From positions 248,001-312,000 of the forward strand of contig WHUX01000005.1 of NCBI GenBank assembly GCA_015179025.1: a stretch of 64,000 bases of DNA, in the 5' to 3' direction. The translations under genes and the position numbers were made by a program. This document shows, piece by piece, positions 34,326-48,006 of this stretch (position 1 is its first letter; every line of letters begins with the position of its first letter). The DNA comes from Terfezia claveryi (lineage: Eukaryota > Ascomycota > Pezizomycetes > Pezizales > Pezizaceae). Below the pieces are notes generated by a model. It searched no databases. It saw only the letters and a program-made list of their open reading frames with translations, and was not told where the DNA came from.

Positions 34326-36737
34326 ACGATTAGAGAGGAATGGGGGGAGATTGTATTATTATATTGGTGCAGGGATATAATGGGTTTTGTAGATGGGATT
34401 GTCCGCTCTGTTTGCTTGGGGTTATGGGAATGAATAAAAAGAAAAGGGAAATAAAAGCGAGGAGGTAAATTGGATGAATATAATAACATACTTTATATAT
34501 ATATCGTTTTGTCAGATCACCGAGTTTAATATCCAAATGATCTTTCGTTGTTGTTGTCTAGCTGATTACCCTGAAGCTAGGCAGCACCATTAAATATCAA
34601 ACATATAATAAATGTACCTATGCATGTAAACACGTAGCCCAGCCACAAGCATAATCACAAAATAAGACTATTGCACATACAGTAAATATGTATAGGGCTG
34701 TGGCTCCTTGTAATATTGGTTATCTCCTATTCTAGGATAATTATATGCGTGGATGAGACTGAAAAGTTCCAACCCTGTATAGAACAAAAGCACTGTATTG
34801 ATCTGTATTGATATATATATTGGTTATATATCCCTCAATATTGGGGTAAGTAGTTTCATGGCATATTGGAGGAAGTTTAGACATTTACTTAACTGATTGA
34901 AAGTCCCTCATCGCGTAAACGGCCATCGCCCACTTCATCCCCCCTGAATAAAGGGGAAACACTCACTAGAAGAAGGACAAGGGTGAGACAGTGGACGTAT
35001 GGAGAAGAGTCAGAAAAAGAATTAAAAGGCTTTATGCATATAACATAGTCGAGAGTTGGAGATGGCGAGGCCTAGGGGAGTATGAGTAAATGGAAACGCG
35101 AATGGTATTGAGGAATAGACGCGGTTATTTGTCAGTTCCAGGCCGTGAGGGTAGAGTTGAAGCATTGCGCGGTTTCGCCCTGTAAAGATATACAATTAAT
35201 GGATACTAGTACTAGAGCTATAGTTATGGTTCAAAGTTCTGAAGTGGTCATTCGGATGGGGGAGGGGGAGGGGGAGGGTCTGGCTGCGAGAGTTGATCAG
35301 TAGAAGATACAATATCTGACGCCAAATGAGAGCAAGTGGGTCTCGAGCTCGAGGTAGATGAGAGAAATGATGAGAAGGAATATACGAGACGGCAAACGTG
35401 GTAGGGGTTGATTAGTCTATGGGGAAGAACCTAAGTACCTTGATAGATGGTTAACGTAAAATTACCCTGATTACCGATCTAGGTAACTGCATAGTTGAAT
35501 TTGGCGAAGCTGTTACCCTGAAATTGCATCATCAGCAACTTCTCAACGCTCTGTGGCTCGATCCTGACTGTTACAGTTCCACAGCCATCGAATGATTTCA
35601 CATCGAAATCTATCGGCGTATCCGCGCCCTTTCTCGTGCCATATGCAAGGATAAGGCCATAAAAACACACCTTGGAGGCGCACGAGATCACTTGGAGACT
35701 TTGAAGTAAAAAACTTCTACCGATTTATTAGTCTCGGTACGATTTACATATTGTATGTAACCATCAAGGTGAGTGCATTAAGAGAAAAAACATCCCGCAG
35801 ATCCCGGCACGTAAATCCGGCTCCTTCTGACTGATACCCTGTGCTCCAGGGTGGGTTCGGCACGCAACAGGCCCTCGCAGCCTACACTTGGACTGGCACA
35901 GATTGAGGACCCTTCAACTGCTGGCTCAGTCATATCGGCAAGGCCGCCTGCCTAGATTGCGAAGGCCCTAGGGAGGACGTGCTCCAATGCCAGATAGAGA
36001 GAACCAGGCTGATTCCCATTGCCACCTCTTAGATCTCGATCTCCCAATATGGAGGAAAGGGTAAAGAGGATGATAAAACCTGGGACACAGTAGAGGTTTT
36101 TTTTCATAATGTATATTCAAGTTGAGATAGAGGGCTCCTTTCCTACACTCGAGCATCGAAGAGCCAGACCTGGCTGATCCCGTTTTTTTTTTTTTTTCTC
36201 TCCTCCAATTTCATCAGTTGAACACAGGACAGCTCTGTATATAGATCGCGGCGGGCGAGGCAGATCAACTTGCCTCAATCCATCCACCCACCAGGAGCTC
36301 GTCATACCCCCCGAAGAGAGATACACACAAGTACTGAGATTTCTTTTATAAGCAAGCAAGCCCTGTCGGAAAAAAAAAGAACTTTTTTAAAGGAGAAAGC
36401 CACTATATACATATTAGAACCCACCAAAATCACGATCAGGACTGGCAGAGATCTATGGAATGGTGAACCATGCAATGATCATGAGCCATCAGTCTCATGT
36501 TCAATTAGGATATGATGATGAGTGCTTATCCTAAGCAGATATGCAAACGTTCTCTTGCACGAGGTGCATAACGAGACCATTGGACGTGCCTGATATGTAC
36601 ACTGTGTATGTAGCTTGGAGTTAATTATCTATTCGAGACTAGAAAAATCAGTGCGTAGAGTGGTGTGGGTGGTGGAACAACTTTGTGTTGTAGTAGCCTA
36701 GCAATCACATTGGGTCTGGTATTGAAGACGTTTGTTT

Positions 36738-36857
36738 CTTTGGTTTTGATGCTGATCAGACATAGCATTAAACACATAACTCATACTTAGTACCTACCTT
36801 TGGTTTTGATGCTGATCAGACATAGCATTAAACACATAACTCATACTTAGTACCTAC
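36738..36857. repeat. Perfect 60-bp tandem duplication
   Basis: Bases 36738-36797 are repeated without change at 36798-36857. The perfection points to a recent duplication or replication slippage; an assembly artefact is also possible. Confidence 0.9.
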
Positions 36858-38061
36858 CTCTACGGTACCTGGCAACTCTTTCCGTGAGTGAGAAATTCGC
36901 AAATGCCAACAAAGGAGATACCTACATACAGTTTGTACCTAACTTTGCGGGACAGCTGCGACTGGGAAAACTACCGTAGGGCTTTTTTCCCAAGAGAAGA
37001 ACACAACAAGTTACCCCCCTGACCGTACCGCTAAAACCAAAAATCACTGTGTAGGTACATATGTACTCTACTGAATCATAGTCAAAGCTCTCCTTTTAAA
37101 CCAAGGCCATTTTAATGATAGTATTAGGCTGTTTCGGGCTAGTCTAAATCGTTTCGGGTCTACTATGGCCATTACATATATGAAGCGAAATTTTTTGTGG
37201 ATATACATGCATACTAAGTACTGCAGACTAAAAAAATTACTTGTACCGTCCGTCTACATTCAACGTTCGCTATCAAGAGTTTCAGTCGCTATCACACGCA
37301 TACGGTCTAGATCGTCAAGTTTCCTGCTGATGTTAGATGTTATATCATCAGAGACAAGTCAGAACACCCTCCTACCTGGACACTTCGAGTCAATCTATAA
37401 CAAGCAAAGGGCTTTGTCCTGGGGTTAGGGTGAACTACCTTGGTTGCCTTCCGTCCTATAAGTAACCAGCCTATCTATCAGTGCAGCGTCGATCACGGCT
37501 CAATAGTTTTTAGTTCCGTGTAGAGATCTTCAATTTCGCACATTGCCCGGAGCCGCCGCCACACGCATGCGTTTAGCTAGATTTTATAAGGTGCATGTTA
37601 CATTTGTTCACCCGCCTTTGGCACTAAAAGTAGGTTCTGACCTGATCTCGTGCCGTCGTGATTCAGTTTTTGAATCACCCGAGAGGTTAGTCTTGAACCA
37701 AACTACCGAGAGGTATAACGCGTTATGACATACAGTCTTGTTGGTACCGGTACTGATGAATTTCCTAATTCTTGAAGCAGACGTGAGCCACAACCTCGCA
37801 ATATAGAATATCTGTAGGTTGCTTTGACTAGGGTAAACAACAGTAAACCATCTTGTTTCCCTTGGCCAACAGATTGTATGTTATTTTCCTGGGCTTTTAG
37901 TCCTACTGCAACATTGACAACCATGATGCCCCGCTCGGATGAATTTCATCGAGCAGACCTCGGCGTGTTGGTCACTTTGTGTGGAGTTCAGGGTAACTGA
38001 CGAGATTCCGCGCATCAATCGGGTAAGGATGTCTATCCCCGAAAGAGTATGATTTGTGCAG

Positions 38062-38107
38062 GTGTACAGCTAGTCTGGTTGGCAGGGACCGGTTGGCAGT
38101 GTACAGC
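38062..38107 (+). mobile_element. TSD-flanked micro-insertion, 28-bp insert
   Basis: GTGTACAGC at 38062-38070 and 38099-38107 flanks a 28-bp insert that starts TAGTCTGGTTGGCA and ends with a second GGTTGGCA, as if part of the terminus were duplicated. Confidence 0.75.
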
Positions 38108-38113
38108 AGTATG

Positions 38114-38203
38114 CTTCTACGTAGTCTGGTTGGCACAATGACCTCTGAAAGAGGACTTCTACGTAGTCTGGCTTCTACGTGCCAACCAGACTATACTTCT
38201 ACG
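38114..38203. mobile_element. Compound micro-insertion array with four CTTCTACG copies
   Basis: CTTCTACG occurs at 38114, 38156, 38172 and 38196. Between successive copies lie a 34-bp insert starting TAGTCTGGTTGGCA, an 8-bp insert TAGTCTGG, and a 16-bp insert in the opposite orientation (TGCCAACCAGACTATA). The pattern suggests repeated insertion or rearrangement at one target, each step retaining the same duplicated target. A further TAGTCTGGTTG follows at 38207. Confidence 0.7.
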
Positions 38204-38371
38204 AAGTAGTCTGGTTGCGATTGTCTGGCGAGACTAGTTGTATATATATACCTTCATGCAACCTACTGCATCACTATCCTTTTCTTTTTCTTTTTTTTTT
38301 AAAACACTACAGAGCTCCCTCAGCTAATGATTTTTATAGGGCCAACTGGGGGCTTGTGACACTAATTGTAC

Positions 38372-38404
38372 GCCCTGGATTAGTCTGGTCGGCAAGCCCT
38401 GGAT
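38372..38404 (+). mobile_element. TSD-flanked micro-insertion, 15-bp insert
   Basis: GCCCTGGAT at 38372-38380 and 38396-38404 flanks TAGTCTGGTCGGCAA, a one-base variant of the family consensus. Confidence 0.75.
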
Positions 38405-38672
38405 AGTCTCGGCAAAGTCTCAATATGGAGTTGGGGGTAGCGATCATAACGCAATTAATCAATCTCTAACGGAAGTCTCGCATATGGCGCGAGAGCACTG
38501 CATAGCCTAGATTTTTTTTTGAGAAAATTCGTCCGATAAGTCCTGCCTTCAATGGGACTGCCGCGCCTATTTGCCGCTGCCGCCATCTGATTTTGAACAA
38601 GGCTACTGTAACTTCTACCTAACAGAGCTCATCGCAAGGTTCACTTGGCCAATTATCTTGGTTGTAGATAGT

Positions 38673-38717
38673 AGTCATCGTTACGAGAGGCTTGTGCCAA
38701 CCAGACTAAGTCATCGT
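38673..38717 (-). mobile_element. TSD-flanked micro-insertion, 27-bp insert with both termini
   Basis: AGTCATCGT at 38673-38681 and 38709-38717 flanks a 27-bp insert starting TACGAGAGG and ending TGCCAACCAGACTA. Its reverse complement runs TAGTCTGGTTGGCA, short spacer, CCTCTCGTA, the same layout as the copy at 51645-51687. Confidence 0.78.
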
Positions 38718-40681
38718 AGCGTTAGATTCAATAAAACAGCAAGCAAGGGCAAAATCGATCGACCAGGTCATCGCAAACTCTCATGCACATAACCAGATCC
38801 CTACCGTCCATCAACAGCACAAGTAGCCAACACTCCCCCCAATTTTGTCATCCTTGTGATCATGACAGCCCCAGCTTCTAGTGTTGCAAAATCCTAGTCA
38901 TTCCATCGAAGTTTGATGATCTGCGAGACTTGGTTGCTTCCGCAAGAATTCCGTTCGGTGGTAGTCGTGGCCTTGGCCTAACCATTTACATTTGATCGAA
39001 GTACACACATATGTACGAGATATTGACAGGCATTCTAATTCATGGCTGGGCCCTTGTCACTCATATTCGAAACCTCCTCGGCTTGAGGCCACTTAGGGCT
39101 CTCTACTCTAATTGCTAGACAGCGGTGGAGGTGATATCAACGTTTGAGCCTCCAGAGGCAGGCGGCTACATGTTGGTAAAGCCTACATCGAGATTGCAGG
39201 AGATTGAAGGAATACTGATCACCACTGTTGACAGTCTGGGGTTGGGATGGATGCATCTGGATTCAACAGGGTGGTATCCCAGATATCAATTTCCGAGGCC
39301 ATATACTCATTTTCTATGTAGATGGTTCGAAAGTAAGTCTAACCAGACTTCCACAAGGGCAAGCTACAGAGTCGGATTCTTTGAGTGCCTAGGGACCAAG
39401 ATTGTGAGTAGAGTCATTGCCGTTGGTTTTCACAGCAGTACAGTAGGTAACCCCCTGTTGGTTTTTGTGCATTTCAACATCTTGAAACCTACTACACAGC
39501 AGAACCTACACAGCAGAAACTTTGCTTGCTTTAAGCTCCTTTCGGTCCAAGGCGGACTATTTCCTCTCGAGAACGACCTATCATACTTGTGTCGTGTCTA
39601 GCATACAACGGAAAATACCTCGGATCTTACTAAAGAGCAGTGACCTGCTCGGTTTCTTACGACGTCTTCTCCTTCCTGACACATGCCAATGAAATAAGAG
39701 AAGATAGATCGATGCTCGGCTTTAGTAAACCCCATCAGAGATCCCTGTAATGATACCGGATCGTTCCCCTTCGGCAAATTCTCCACCGTTGACCAAATTC
39801 AGGGCATTTGTGCATAACGCGCTTATAGCCCACTGGAAGGCTAGTCTGATCGTGTCGGCAATCAAAGCTAGCCGATGATGACTACCGACCTCTTACAGGA
39901 AAATATGACTTTTTTGAAAACACAGTCAATTAGAGCATCATTTGATAGGAAACATAAGCCGTTAACTGCAAGTAACAGTCAATTGCAACGCCAAAGCTGG
40001 AAATTATTACCATACATTGGCATCTAGAAGACATTACATACAGAATGTACTATGGGGTAACCCCCATCCACTTTTCTGCACAACCGACGAGACTACAAAA
40101 TCCTACTACGGGGGCCTCTGACGTCAATACACCAAATCTAGGAGCTCTGAAACTGTAGATAGCCATTACGGGATGTGATTTTTGATAGGCCAGTCACTTT
40201 GAACAGCCAGAACCTGTGCAGTAAATTTTAACTGTAGAAAACTCACCACATCGTTTCCTGGGTGAGGATCTTACAGAGGTCGTACATGGATTACTATTTT
40301 GGCTTGGTTGCTGTTAGACTACTGAAGAGCTATAGTCGCGTTAGGGGCGTTTCTACTTTTCAAGGAAAAATCGCTGACCGAAAGAGTTCAACGGAGGGCT
40401 ATAATTCACGCGGTCCGGTCCCGCGCCCTCGGGTTCACCAACATGATATAAGTAGCGGCCGGCTTCCCGCACCAGCCAACATTTTCTTTACCAATACCCT
40501 CACACAGTGATATCCGATCCTATAGATTTAAAGGCTACAAGAAAGGAAGGCTATATCCTCAATCACAGCCAGATCCGCTACAGTTCAATAGATAGCCGGC
40601 TGGAAATTTCTCAATCAACCCGTTTCCTCCAACATCAATCAGCAACCCAATTGCAGCCAGTTTCTCCTCATACGAGCTACC

Positions 40682-40915
40682 ATGTGTACCCGATTCACTC
40701 ACCTTTACGCCTGTTGCCACTACACTCAAGCCATCATAAATTGTGCAAGCTCGCGAGCACTATACGGGAAATGCCAGGTCTACAAAGAAAAGGAACATGA
40801 GCACGAGTACTATTGCGACGACTGTGAAGAAGAGGAACAAGCTGAAGCTGAAGAAGAAGAGAAGAACAATATTGAAGAATCTAAGAAGACCGAGGAGGGT
40901 AAAGAGAAACAGTAG
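40682..40915 (+). CDS. Small Cys-rich MC-type fungal protein
   Basis: 77 residues beginning MCTRFTHLYACC. Cysteines and histidines are spaced as in many tiny ascomycete proteins that start MC and end in a Cys-rich tail: Cys at about 2, 11, 12, 21, 31, and a CDDC pair near 49-52, with a following poly-Glu/Lys tail. A metal-binding role is plausible for that spacing but is not established. A TATAAG element lies about 235 bp upstream (near 40447). No intron is needed. Identification rests on pattern only. Confidence 0.5.
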   Translation: MCTRFTHLYACCHYTQAIINCASSRALYGKCQVYKEKEHEHEYYCDDCEEEEQAEAEEEEKNNIEESKKTEEGKEKQ

Positions 40916-43900
40916 AGATTTTAGGCGGTTTTTGGACGGGATTGTTTATCAATGGCGCCTGGTGTTTTGCTTGTGAGTGTGAATGCTTTGCCTTCAACGA
41001 TTGTTCCTTCAATTAGCCTAAACAAACGCTGATACAATGCAGTGGGGGAATCAGATTGCTTTCGGTGGCATGGCGTCTTGGGAAGATCATGAAACTTGAC
41101 GGGAACCACTTCCGGAAAAGGTTCTCTCACAGCAACAACCGGCTAAGAACTGATATTCCGCTTTTACTAGTTTCTAATAGTTTTTCTCTCACGTTTTATT
41201 TTCTTCAAGACTGCTTATAGCTTCCATATTTGCATGGCTTATGATTGGTTACTCGGGTTTCTTTAATGGTTTCAGGACAGATGTCTCCAAAAGTTACGTC
41301 TTGCATTTTGCGTTCATTGCTTTCTGTTCTTGTATTTCTTTTGATCCCTCCGTGTCCCAGGTCTTGCTGGAAGGCAGGTTGAGTAATTTCAGAGGCCACT
41401 GGGTCGTATGAGTAATGAGAGTTTGACTGAAAAAAATGTCTATTTTGCTGATAACTGGCTGTGGGCTGGAACACCAACTTTGAATATGTGACCGGTGATC
41501 AACAACAAAAGGCTTAATTAGAATTAGGTACTGTATACGTGCAGCACTCAAAACGCACCTTATACGTACCTTCTGCCTACCTTCTACCTACATGTAGTAA
41601 GCCTCTTAGTACTTGCATGCGTGGTGAATACAATTTGTAATGGGTTGAATCGAGGCATGAGATTGGATACTGGAGTAGACATGCTCTAAAAGATTTTCAC
41701 CGTCAATGTATGATGTGAATAGCTGACACTTAATGCCATTTTACTAGGTATTTTGAAGTCACCCATGCCCCAGTACTAGGTCAAACGTTATGAAGGTGTG
41801 TTCGCGTTCCCGGCCTATATATCGCTGGTTCCGGAATTAATCCTCCTGCACGCGATAGTGAAAGGTGGATTACTGCAGCGTGAAGAACTCTGAAAATTAT
41901 ATGAATGTATAGCGACTTCTGTGCTACACTAGAAAAATTGAAAGAATTGCGAGGGAACTGTACTTACTTACCTTCATATTTGGGCACTGACGGTTAACGT
42001 CCACCGATGGCGTCACCGAGGAGTCCTTTCTCACAGCTCGGCTTCGGGCCCGTACATTTTTATTATGACTGCCCCAAGGATTTTTATTTTGATTCGGCTC
42101 ACGGGCATTAATTCACCGCACCTCCGAAAGGCCCGTCCCAGCTCTACTGATGACATTCTCTTGACGGAGTTTGCCTTTACCGGCGTGGAGTGATACCGGA
42201 CTAGGATTATCCAGCCTTCAGCCTCCATCCCCTGTTTGACGCAAAACACTATAACCTACCTACATGCATTGACGATTCATCAGCTGATCGTAGCAGTTTA
42301 GCACAGCGGTGATTGGAGCGAAAATTTCGACTGGTTTATGCTTGTTTATTGTAACTCGAGCTCTCTAGCCTCTATCGCTTCTTAATGATTGAAGCTCATT
42401 TGCTACATGAAAGGATATTTCTGCATCCCACAGCAGTTACACGTTCCCCCTGCGGAAATAAAAGCCATTATCATGAAAAGCAGGTAAGCAAGAATTGTGG
42501 AATCTAATAATTAGGCTAATGTTGTGAATACAGATGACCGGTGAAGTGACAGTTATTAAGCGCGATCTGGAGGATGCAGACGCTTGCCATCACCAATGGG
42601 GCTTCCTCGAAAAACAACCTGACTAGTATCATATAGATGATGAGATCAGCTTGTACCTGCAACCTTATCAAGGGGTATGGATTCCTTTCTGACCTGCAGA
42701 CGCAATTGACAGAGTAATAATTCACGGTATCGGGGAATCGCCATGCGGATACTGTTGGGCGAATAAATGGCACCTCTCAGGTATGCAGAAGCGTTGAAAA
42801 TAATCTTCTCACGAATTTTTCCATTTCAGCGATCACGGAATGTCACTCCTTCTACTTTTAATTTTTCTTTTCAAAAGCTTCGACTCGATGAAGAGCCCCA
42901 CAAGTAAATTGAAACTCACCAACCTGCACCCTGTACGCTGACCGTCAGCTGAATCACTCCATACAAATCCAGTTGCTTCGGTACTTAATTCGTACACTTC
43001 GTTATAGGTACTTCTGCAGTGGTGTTGTTATATGTTGTGTCACTTTCGTCGCTATACCCTTATCGATTAAGATTTTCGATAACGGGACGGACGGGTAAGT
43101 CTCTAAGCCACAGCATACGCGGCTTCGCTTATACTTCACCCTACGGTGAAGGGTCTCGTTCTTTATATCTGGTGAGCCTGAATATTTTCATTTTCTGTGG
43201 ATATGGCCAGGGTCTATTGTGTTGTAACCACGCACATCGTCCCTGTCCTTGCAAGGATAATCCTCGGACTCGGAACGTTTGTTCTAAAAAGGACGCGTGG
43301 GGTGACAGCTAGGTGTGTATGTACTAGGCCACACAGTTACAGGGGATGACCCCACTCAGATTTTGCACATTGAGTGAGGGGATGCTAATATACTACAAAG
43401 GAGGGCTAACCTGGCGCCAGCATATCTCGACCACTGCCACTACTTTTTCTTGACTCGGATGAGATTGTATCTAACGGCATGATCTCCATGTATCTACGGG
43501 TTTATATAAAATATACATACTGTAGGTCACGCATGCAACCAGAATTCCGAGGAGTGCTCGCAGTGATAAATTGCACTGCATCAAGACTATTGGGCAATAT
43601 ATGCTCACATGAATGGCATTTGGTAGGACAGTCACCACTGTCCTCAATGGCGATCTTTAACTGTCTGTTTTAATCGATGTTTCAACCAGGCCGCCCATCC
43701 AACTGCTCCTCCGAGCATGGCTATACCTCACAACTTGGGGCATCAGATGCTTGTGGAATCTGATCAATTAATCAACTACTTGAATCCAAATTTAAGAAAC
43801 AGCCAAAGCACTCTTTGCAAATGTATCTGCTTTTAATTCAATATCAGAATCTTCACAACGGGTTGTGGCACAGTTCTCCAGTCTGACTTGGGTCACTAGA

Positions 43901-46425
43901 TGGCCATTGAGATTTGAGGCGAGGCCATTTCCTTTCACCAAGCAGCAACCTACTATTTCTCTATCAACGTCCTCTCACAGGCTAGGTTAGGCCAAGCCCA
44001 GGCATGGGTGGCTATTTGCGATGGCAATTGGAGGCGGACGACTTCGATCTGAGATGGTCCAGTGTCCTGTGCCATGTTACGGAGTGGATCCAGAATGGGA
44101 GTGAGAGACCCTCAGTTCATACATTTTAGACTTTCTTCTTTGTTTCTTGCTTTTTCATACCCACAAGCTTCTGGATGCCGCTATGACTGTAAGGTTTCTG
44201 ATAATCGGCGTTTATGAGAACATGGAGCGCCTTCCTTCAAGACAGTTTGCATCACTGATTTGATTGAGGAGATATTAGCGGTCTTGCAATGGGTGAAGAG
44301 CAGGGCCAAGGGATTCCATCCCTACTTTCTATACCCTAATGAAGAAACATCCACTTACAACCACTTGGGAATCTTAATCTGTGATTTTCATGACAGGGGA
44401 ATCCCAGGCAATGAGTGTCTCAGAATTCCACTGTATGTTATTTTTCCGACGACTTGACAGACGCCGGGGTTTCTAAACAACCACCTGGTTTCTTTTGTTG
44501 GGTTCACCGGAGAGTGGGGGGCCGTGGGGTGTCAATTATAACTAGAAAAGAAGCGAATGGCAGAGGTTTGCCGTCATGAGGCATAAGACATTGGGAGGAG
44601 GGAGGCCCCAACCAACACAGAGGCAGGATTGCGCGATATTAAGCCTCGTATGAGTTCCCGCCTGAATCACAATTCTCGAGCATTGAATAGATATAGTGAA
44701 AAAGGCACTAGCTGCTACTGACAGTGATATGAGGAGCAGGACTATGCCGGGTAGTTACGGTTGCTGAGTTCTTGCTTGGCCATTTGATCTTCTAGCAGAT
44801 GTCTCAAATGCAACAGAATGTGGCATTGAGGGATTGGGTGCCATTCCCTCGGAATATTGAGCTTGGCCTCAAGCACCAATGTGGAATGCAATGACCTCGT
44901 GCCAATAGAACATTCTGATTTGATCTCATTTGCGGTTTGTGCTTATCAAACACTTTGAGAATGGTTGTTTGCAACACATTCTACTGGATAGGTTGTACTC
45001 CCAGTTAAGGTCGGCCTGTTGGATATATCAGAAGACCCTCTGCCCTACTCTGTTTGACTAGAGTACCATGTTTTCCCGTCATTAGGTGTTTTCTTCGTTA
45101 TAACTCAGCAAATTTATCAATGACTTGGCCTAGGCCTTGACGGAATATGGTTGCATTACTGCGCAGTTGCTATTTGGCCTGTGGAGATGGAATACATATC
45201 CGCGAAAAGTGGGGAAATTCTGGTGCCGGGCAAGTGCGCGGAAATACAGTAGGTTTTGGAACAGCGGACAGCAACAAATCTACTACTTAACTCCTACCTT
45301 GATTCTTCCTACCCTTGGCAATGGTCTTCGTGTGGCACTAAATTATGCCCGGATTTGAATACATTGCTTCTAGAACCCCTGGCAAGGACGTCAACAGCTA
45401 AAGGACGCGTGCGTGCATAGCTATATCGTTGTGTTGTTATCATATTATGAACCGGGGTCGAGGAGAGGGTTCTACCTTTGGCTTCTTCTTACCGATTGTC
45501 TGCTGTTTACTGTTCGACATCTCGAAGCTTCACTCGGGCGTAAGTTGTTCCTTTAGGATACGAGTATGCATACATCTATTCTTTTTCTGGGGCTAACAAA
45601 TGATATAGCTCTTTGGTACGGAAACTGACAGGTAGGATTCGCTATTAGGTAACTTTTGGTGGAAGGAAAACTCGATTTGGAATCGTACCCTAGTTTCTTG
45701 TCAAGGTTGAAATAAAGTCTGTATTCGTGCCTCTGGGAGTCTTACCATGAATCCTTGATGAATTAGAAGCAGGAGGCAATGGAAATATGACTTGACGAGG
45801 TATGCCATGCAAGCTGTATAGGAAGGATTGAGGTCTCTCTCAGAGTAGACTGCCACTGGTGTTACTGGTACAGAGGGCCAGAAAGTATGTCGATACCTAG
45901 AGCTCGCCTTCTGCCGTGTCTCGCAGCACAAATCTACCTGGAACTCAATTCAAACGCACACAGGAGGGTTGGAAGGATAATGGAAAGACATCTAGATAGT
46001 CATTGGCCTTCTCGAATAATAACATTTGGGGAAACTATAATTTATCATTTTGAGTTTTTCAGAACCTAGATGACAGTGTACTGGCCAATACATTCAGTTT
46101 CACAAGGAACAAGACGACGTATTTTAAAATGCCATCATAACTTCTCTTTAAATGTTCAAACTATGTCTCTAGGTTTACATAGCTACTCTATGGTACGGTA
46201 GTCGCTCTTTCAACCCTAACCACTGACTGCTGATCACAATAATTATCACACGGGCATTTCACAGTGTCCACTCGCATCAGATGATCATGATCTATATAAG
46301 CAGGGTTGGCTTTGCCATATGACCATTTCCTCACTTTCAATTGCAATTAAACACAGTCACAAGTTCAAGATATCATATCTTTCTTCATATATATCTCCTG
46401 TTTGATAAAGATAGATCAAGCAAAG

Positions 46426-46515
46426 ATGATATGTCAACGTTATATAGTTTCCAAGTGCGATGAAGGCGGCATCAGGCAGCCACATCCCACTTCCCTGCTA
46501 GTGATTCATTTATAG
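46426..46515 (+). CDS. Possible very small Cys-containing peptide gene
   Basis: The 29-codon frame starts MICQRYIVSKC. It stands 133 bp downstream of TATATAAG (46293-46300) and of an A/C-rich leader-like stretch, which is why it is mentioned. No homology is claimed; an unseen intron could extend it, or the promoter-like sequence may be fortuitous. Confidence 0.25.
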   Translation: MICQRYIVSKCDEGGIRQPHPTSLLVIHL

Positions 46516-48006
46516 TTATTTTCTTATGCACATTTTCGTTGTCTTTTTTATTTTTATTTTATTTTTATTTTTATTTTTTTTTTTTGGGGGGGGAGGTAAA
46601 TCTTTTCTAGATTATAATCTGTACCATACATTATTATTTGTACGAACTATGGTGTGTTTTAAAAAAAACCACTAACCATTACATACCGTACCAAGAAAGA
46701 AAAAGGAAAATACAAAGAATAGAGGAGAGACATGAACCGGTAAAAAAAAAAAAAAAAGGAAATTTCTTCCCTCTATATATGTATATGGGATACGGAGTAC
46801 ATACTGTATGTATTTTCGAACCTTGATTCCTGTTTATTTCAAAACAAACCAAATTGATTCTTTTTTATTATTATTATTAAATAGTAATAATAATTATAAT
46901 TTACCTATAAAACAAAAAAATTAAAATAAAAAAAAAAGATTTCTAAAAGATAATGTAAAAATAAATAAACTATAATTACATTGATAGAAACATTTCGTTT
47001 TGTTTTCATTTAAATTGCTTCACTACAACACCTGCTACCTATTATAGGTACAAGTACTTACTAAGTAACCTTAGTTACAATCCAACATGACCGCTATCTA
47101 ACCAACCAATTCCCCCCCTCCTTCAGTTTATTATTCCCCGTCGCTTATCAACAACCAACATCTGTCTAACGCTTCAAACCCTATTCCTTTTGAGCCGAGG
47201 CCACGAAAGGGGGGGAAGAGGGCGGGGGTGGGGATGATTTCTCCAAACCTTTCAACGTTGTTCCATCTTATTAGCCCCTAAAAGTTGTTGGATCGTTCGG
47301 CTAAAAGACGCTCAGATGTTGTGCGGCTATCCAAATAACTAACTTAGTAAGGTTTGTTTTTGTTTTGTACTTCGGTTCTCATTTCCTTATACCTTAAGTA
47401 GTTCGTTCGTGCTACAGAGCCCCCTTAACCAACCCACATTCCCCGGGGAGGTTTCTAATAACGCAATAAGAAGAATCACGTGGAGGGGGGATTCACTTGT
47501 CCGAAAGGGGGGGCGGGGAGGAATGTATAGAAATCTTCCCATTTCGTTCATTTCGTTATAATATATATATATATATATATATATTTATTACTAATCCGAA
47601 CCCGCCAAATAATGACAGTTTCTTATTTTCGCATAACAATTTCTGGTAGTCCTGCTTACATCGCGAGTTCGTTATTATTGAGACACAACTAAATGATTGG
47701 TTCCTGTATGAAAACATTTGCTTCTTTGGATTTCTAGAAATATAAAGCAAATCAAAAAAAAAAAAAAAAATCCAATTAGAAAAAGCGAGTAGTAAAATCA
47801 GAGTTATTAAATTGTAACTTTTTTTTTCTATTTGCAGCAGCAAATATAAAATACACAGCGATTGACGCGTCTCACAGATGTTCACCTTGTCTAATTTGTT
47901 GAAGCATTGTACCTGGAGAGTACAGGGTAACAGTGTGAGGTGACGTATCTTAGAACCTACGGTCTGCTTCAGCGGACATGGAGAAGGAGAGATGTATACG
48001 GGGACA

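Larger units (their letters stand above)
34326..40681. other. Gene-poor repeat-bearing interval
   Basis: 6.3 kb without a supported gene. It holds four dispersed TTACCCTGAA-type decamers, a G-rich (GGGGGA)n patch near 35260, a perfect 60-bp tandem duplication (36738-36857) and the densest cluster of micro-insertions (38062-38717). A minus-strand 70-residue frame (35691-35479) reads like the end of a protein but has no recognised domain; it is left uncalled. Confidence 0.5.

Noticed and set aside
35479..35691. Minus-strand 70-residue frame resembling a protein C-terminus
   Set aside because: No start or upstream exon could be found and no family recognised.
39125..39601. 158-residue open frame in the gene-poor zone
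   Set aside because: No domain, no clear promoter, and a fragment of the micro-repeat lies inside it.
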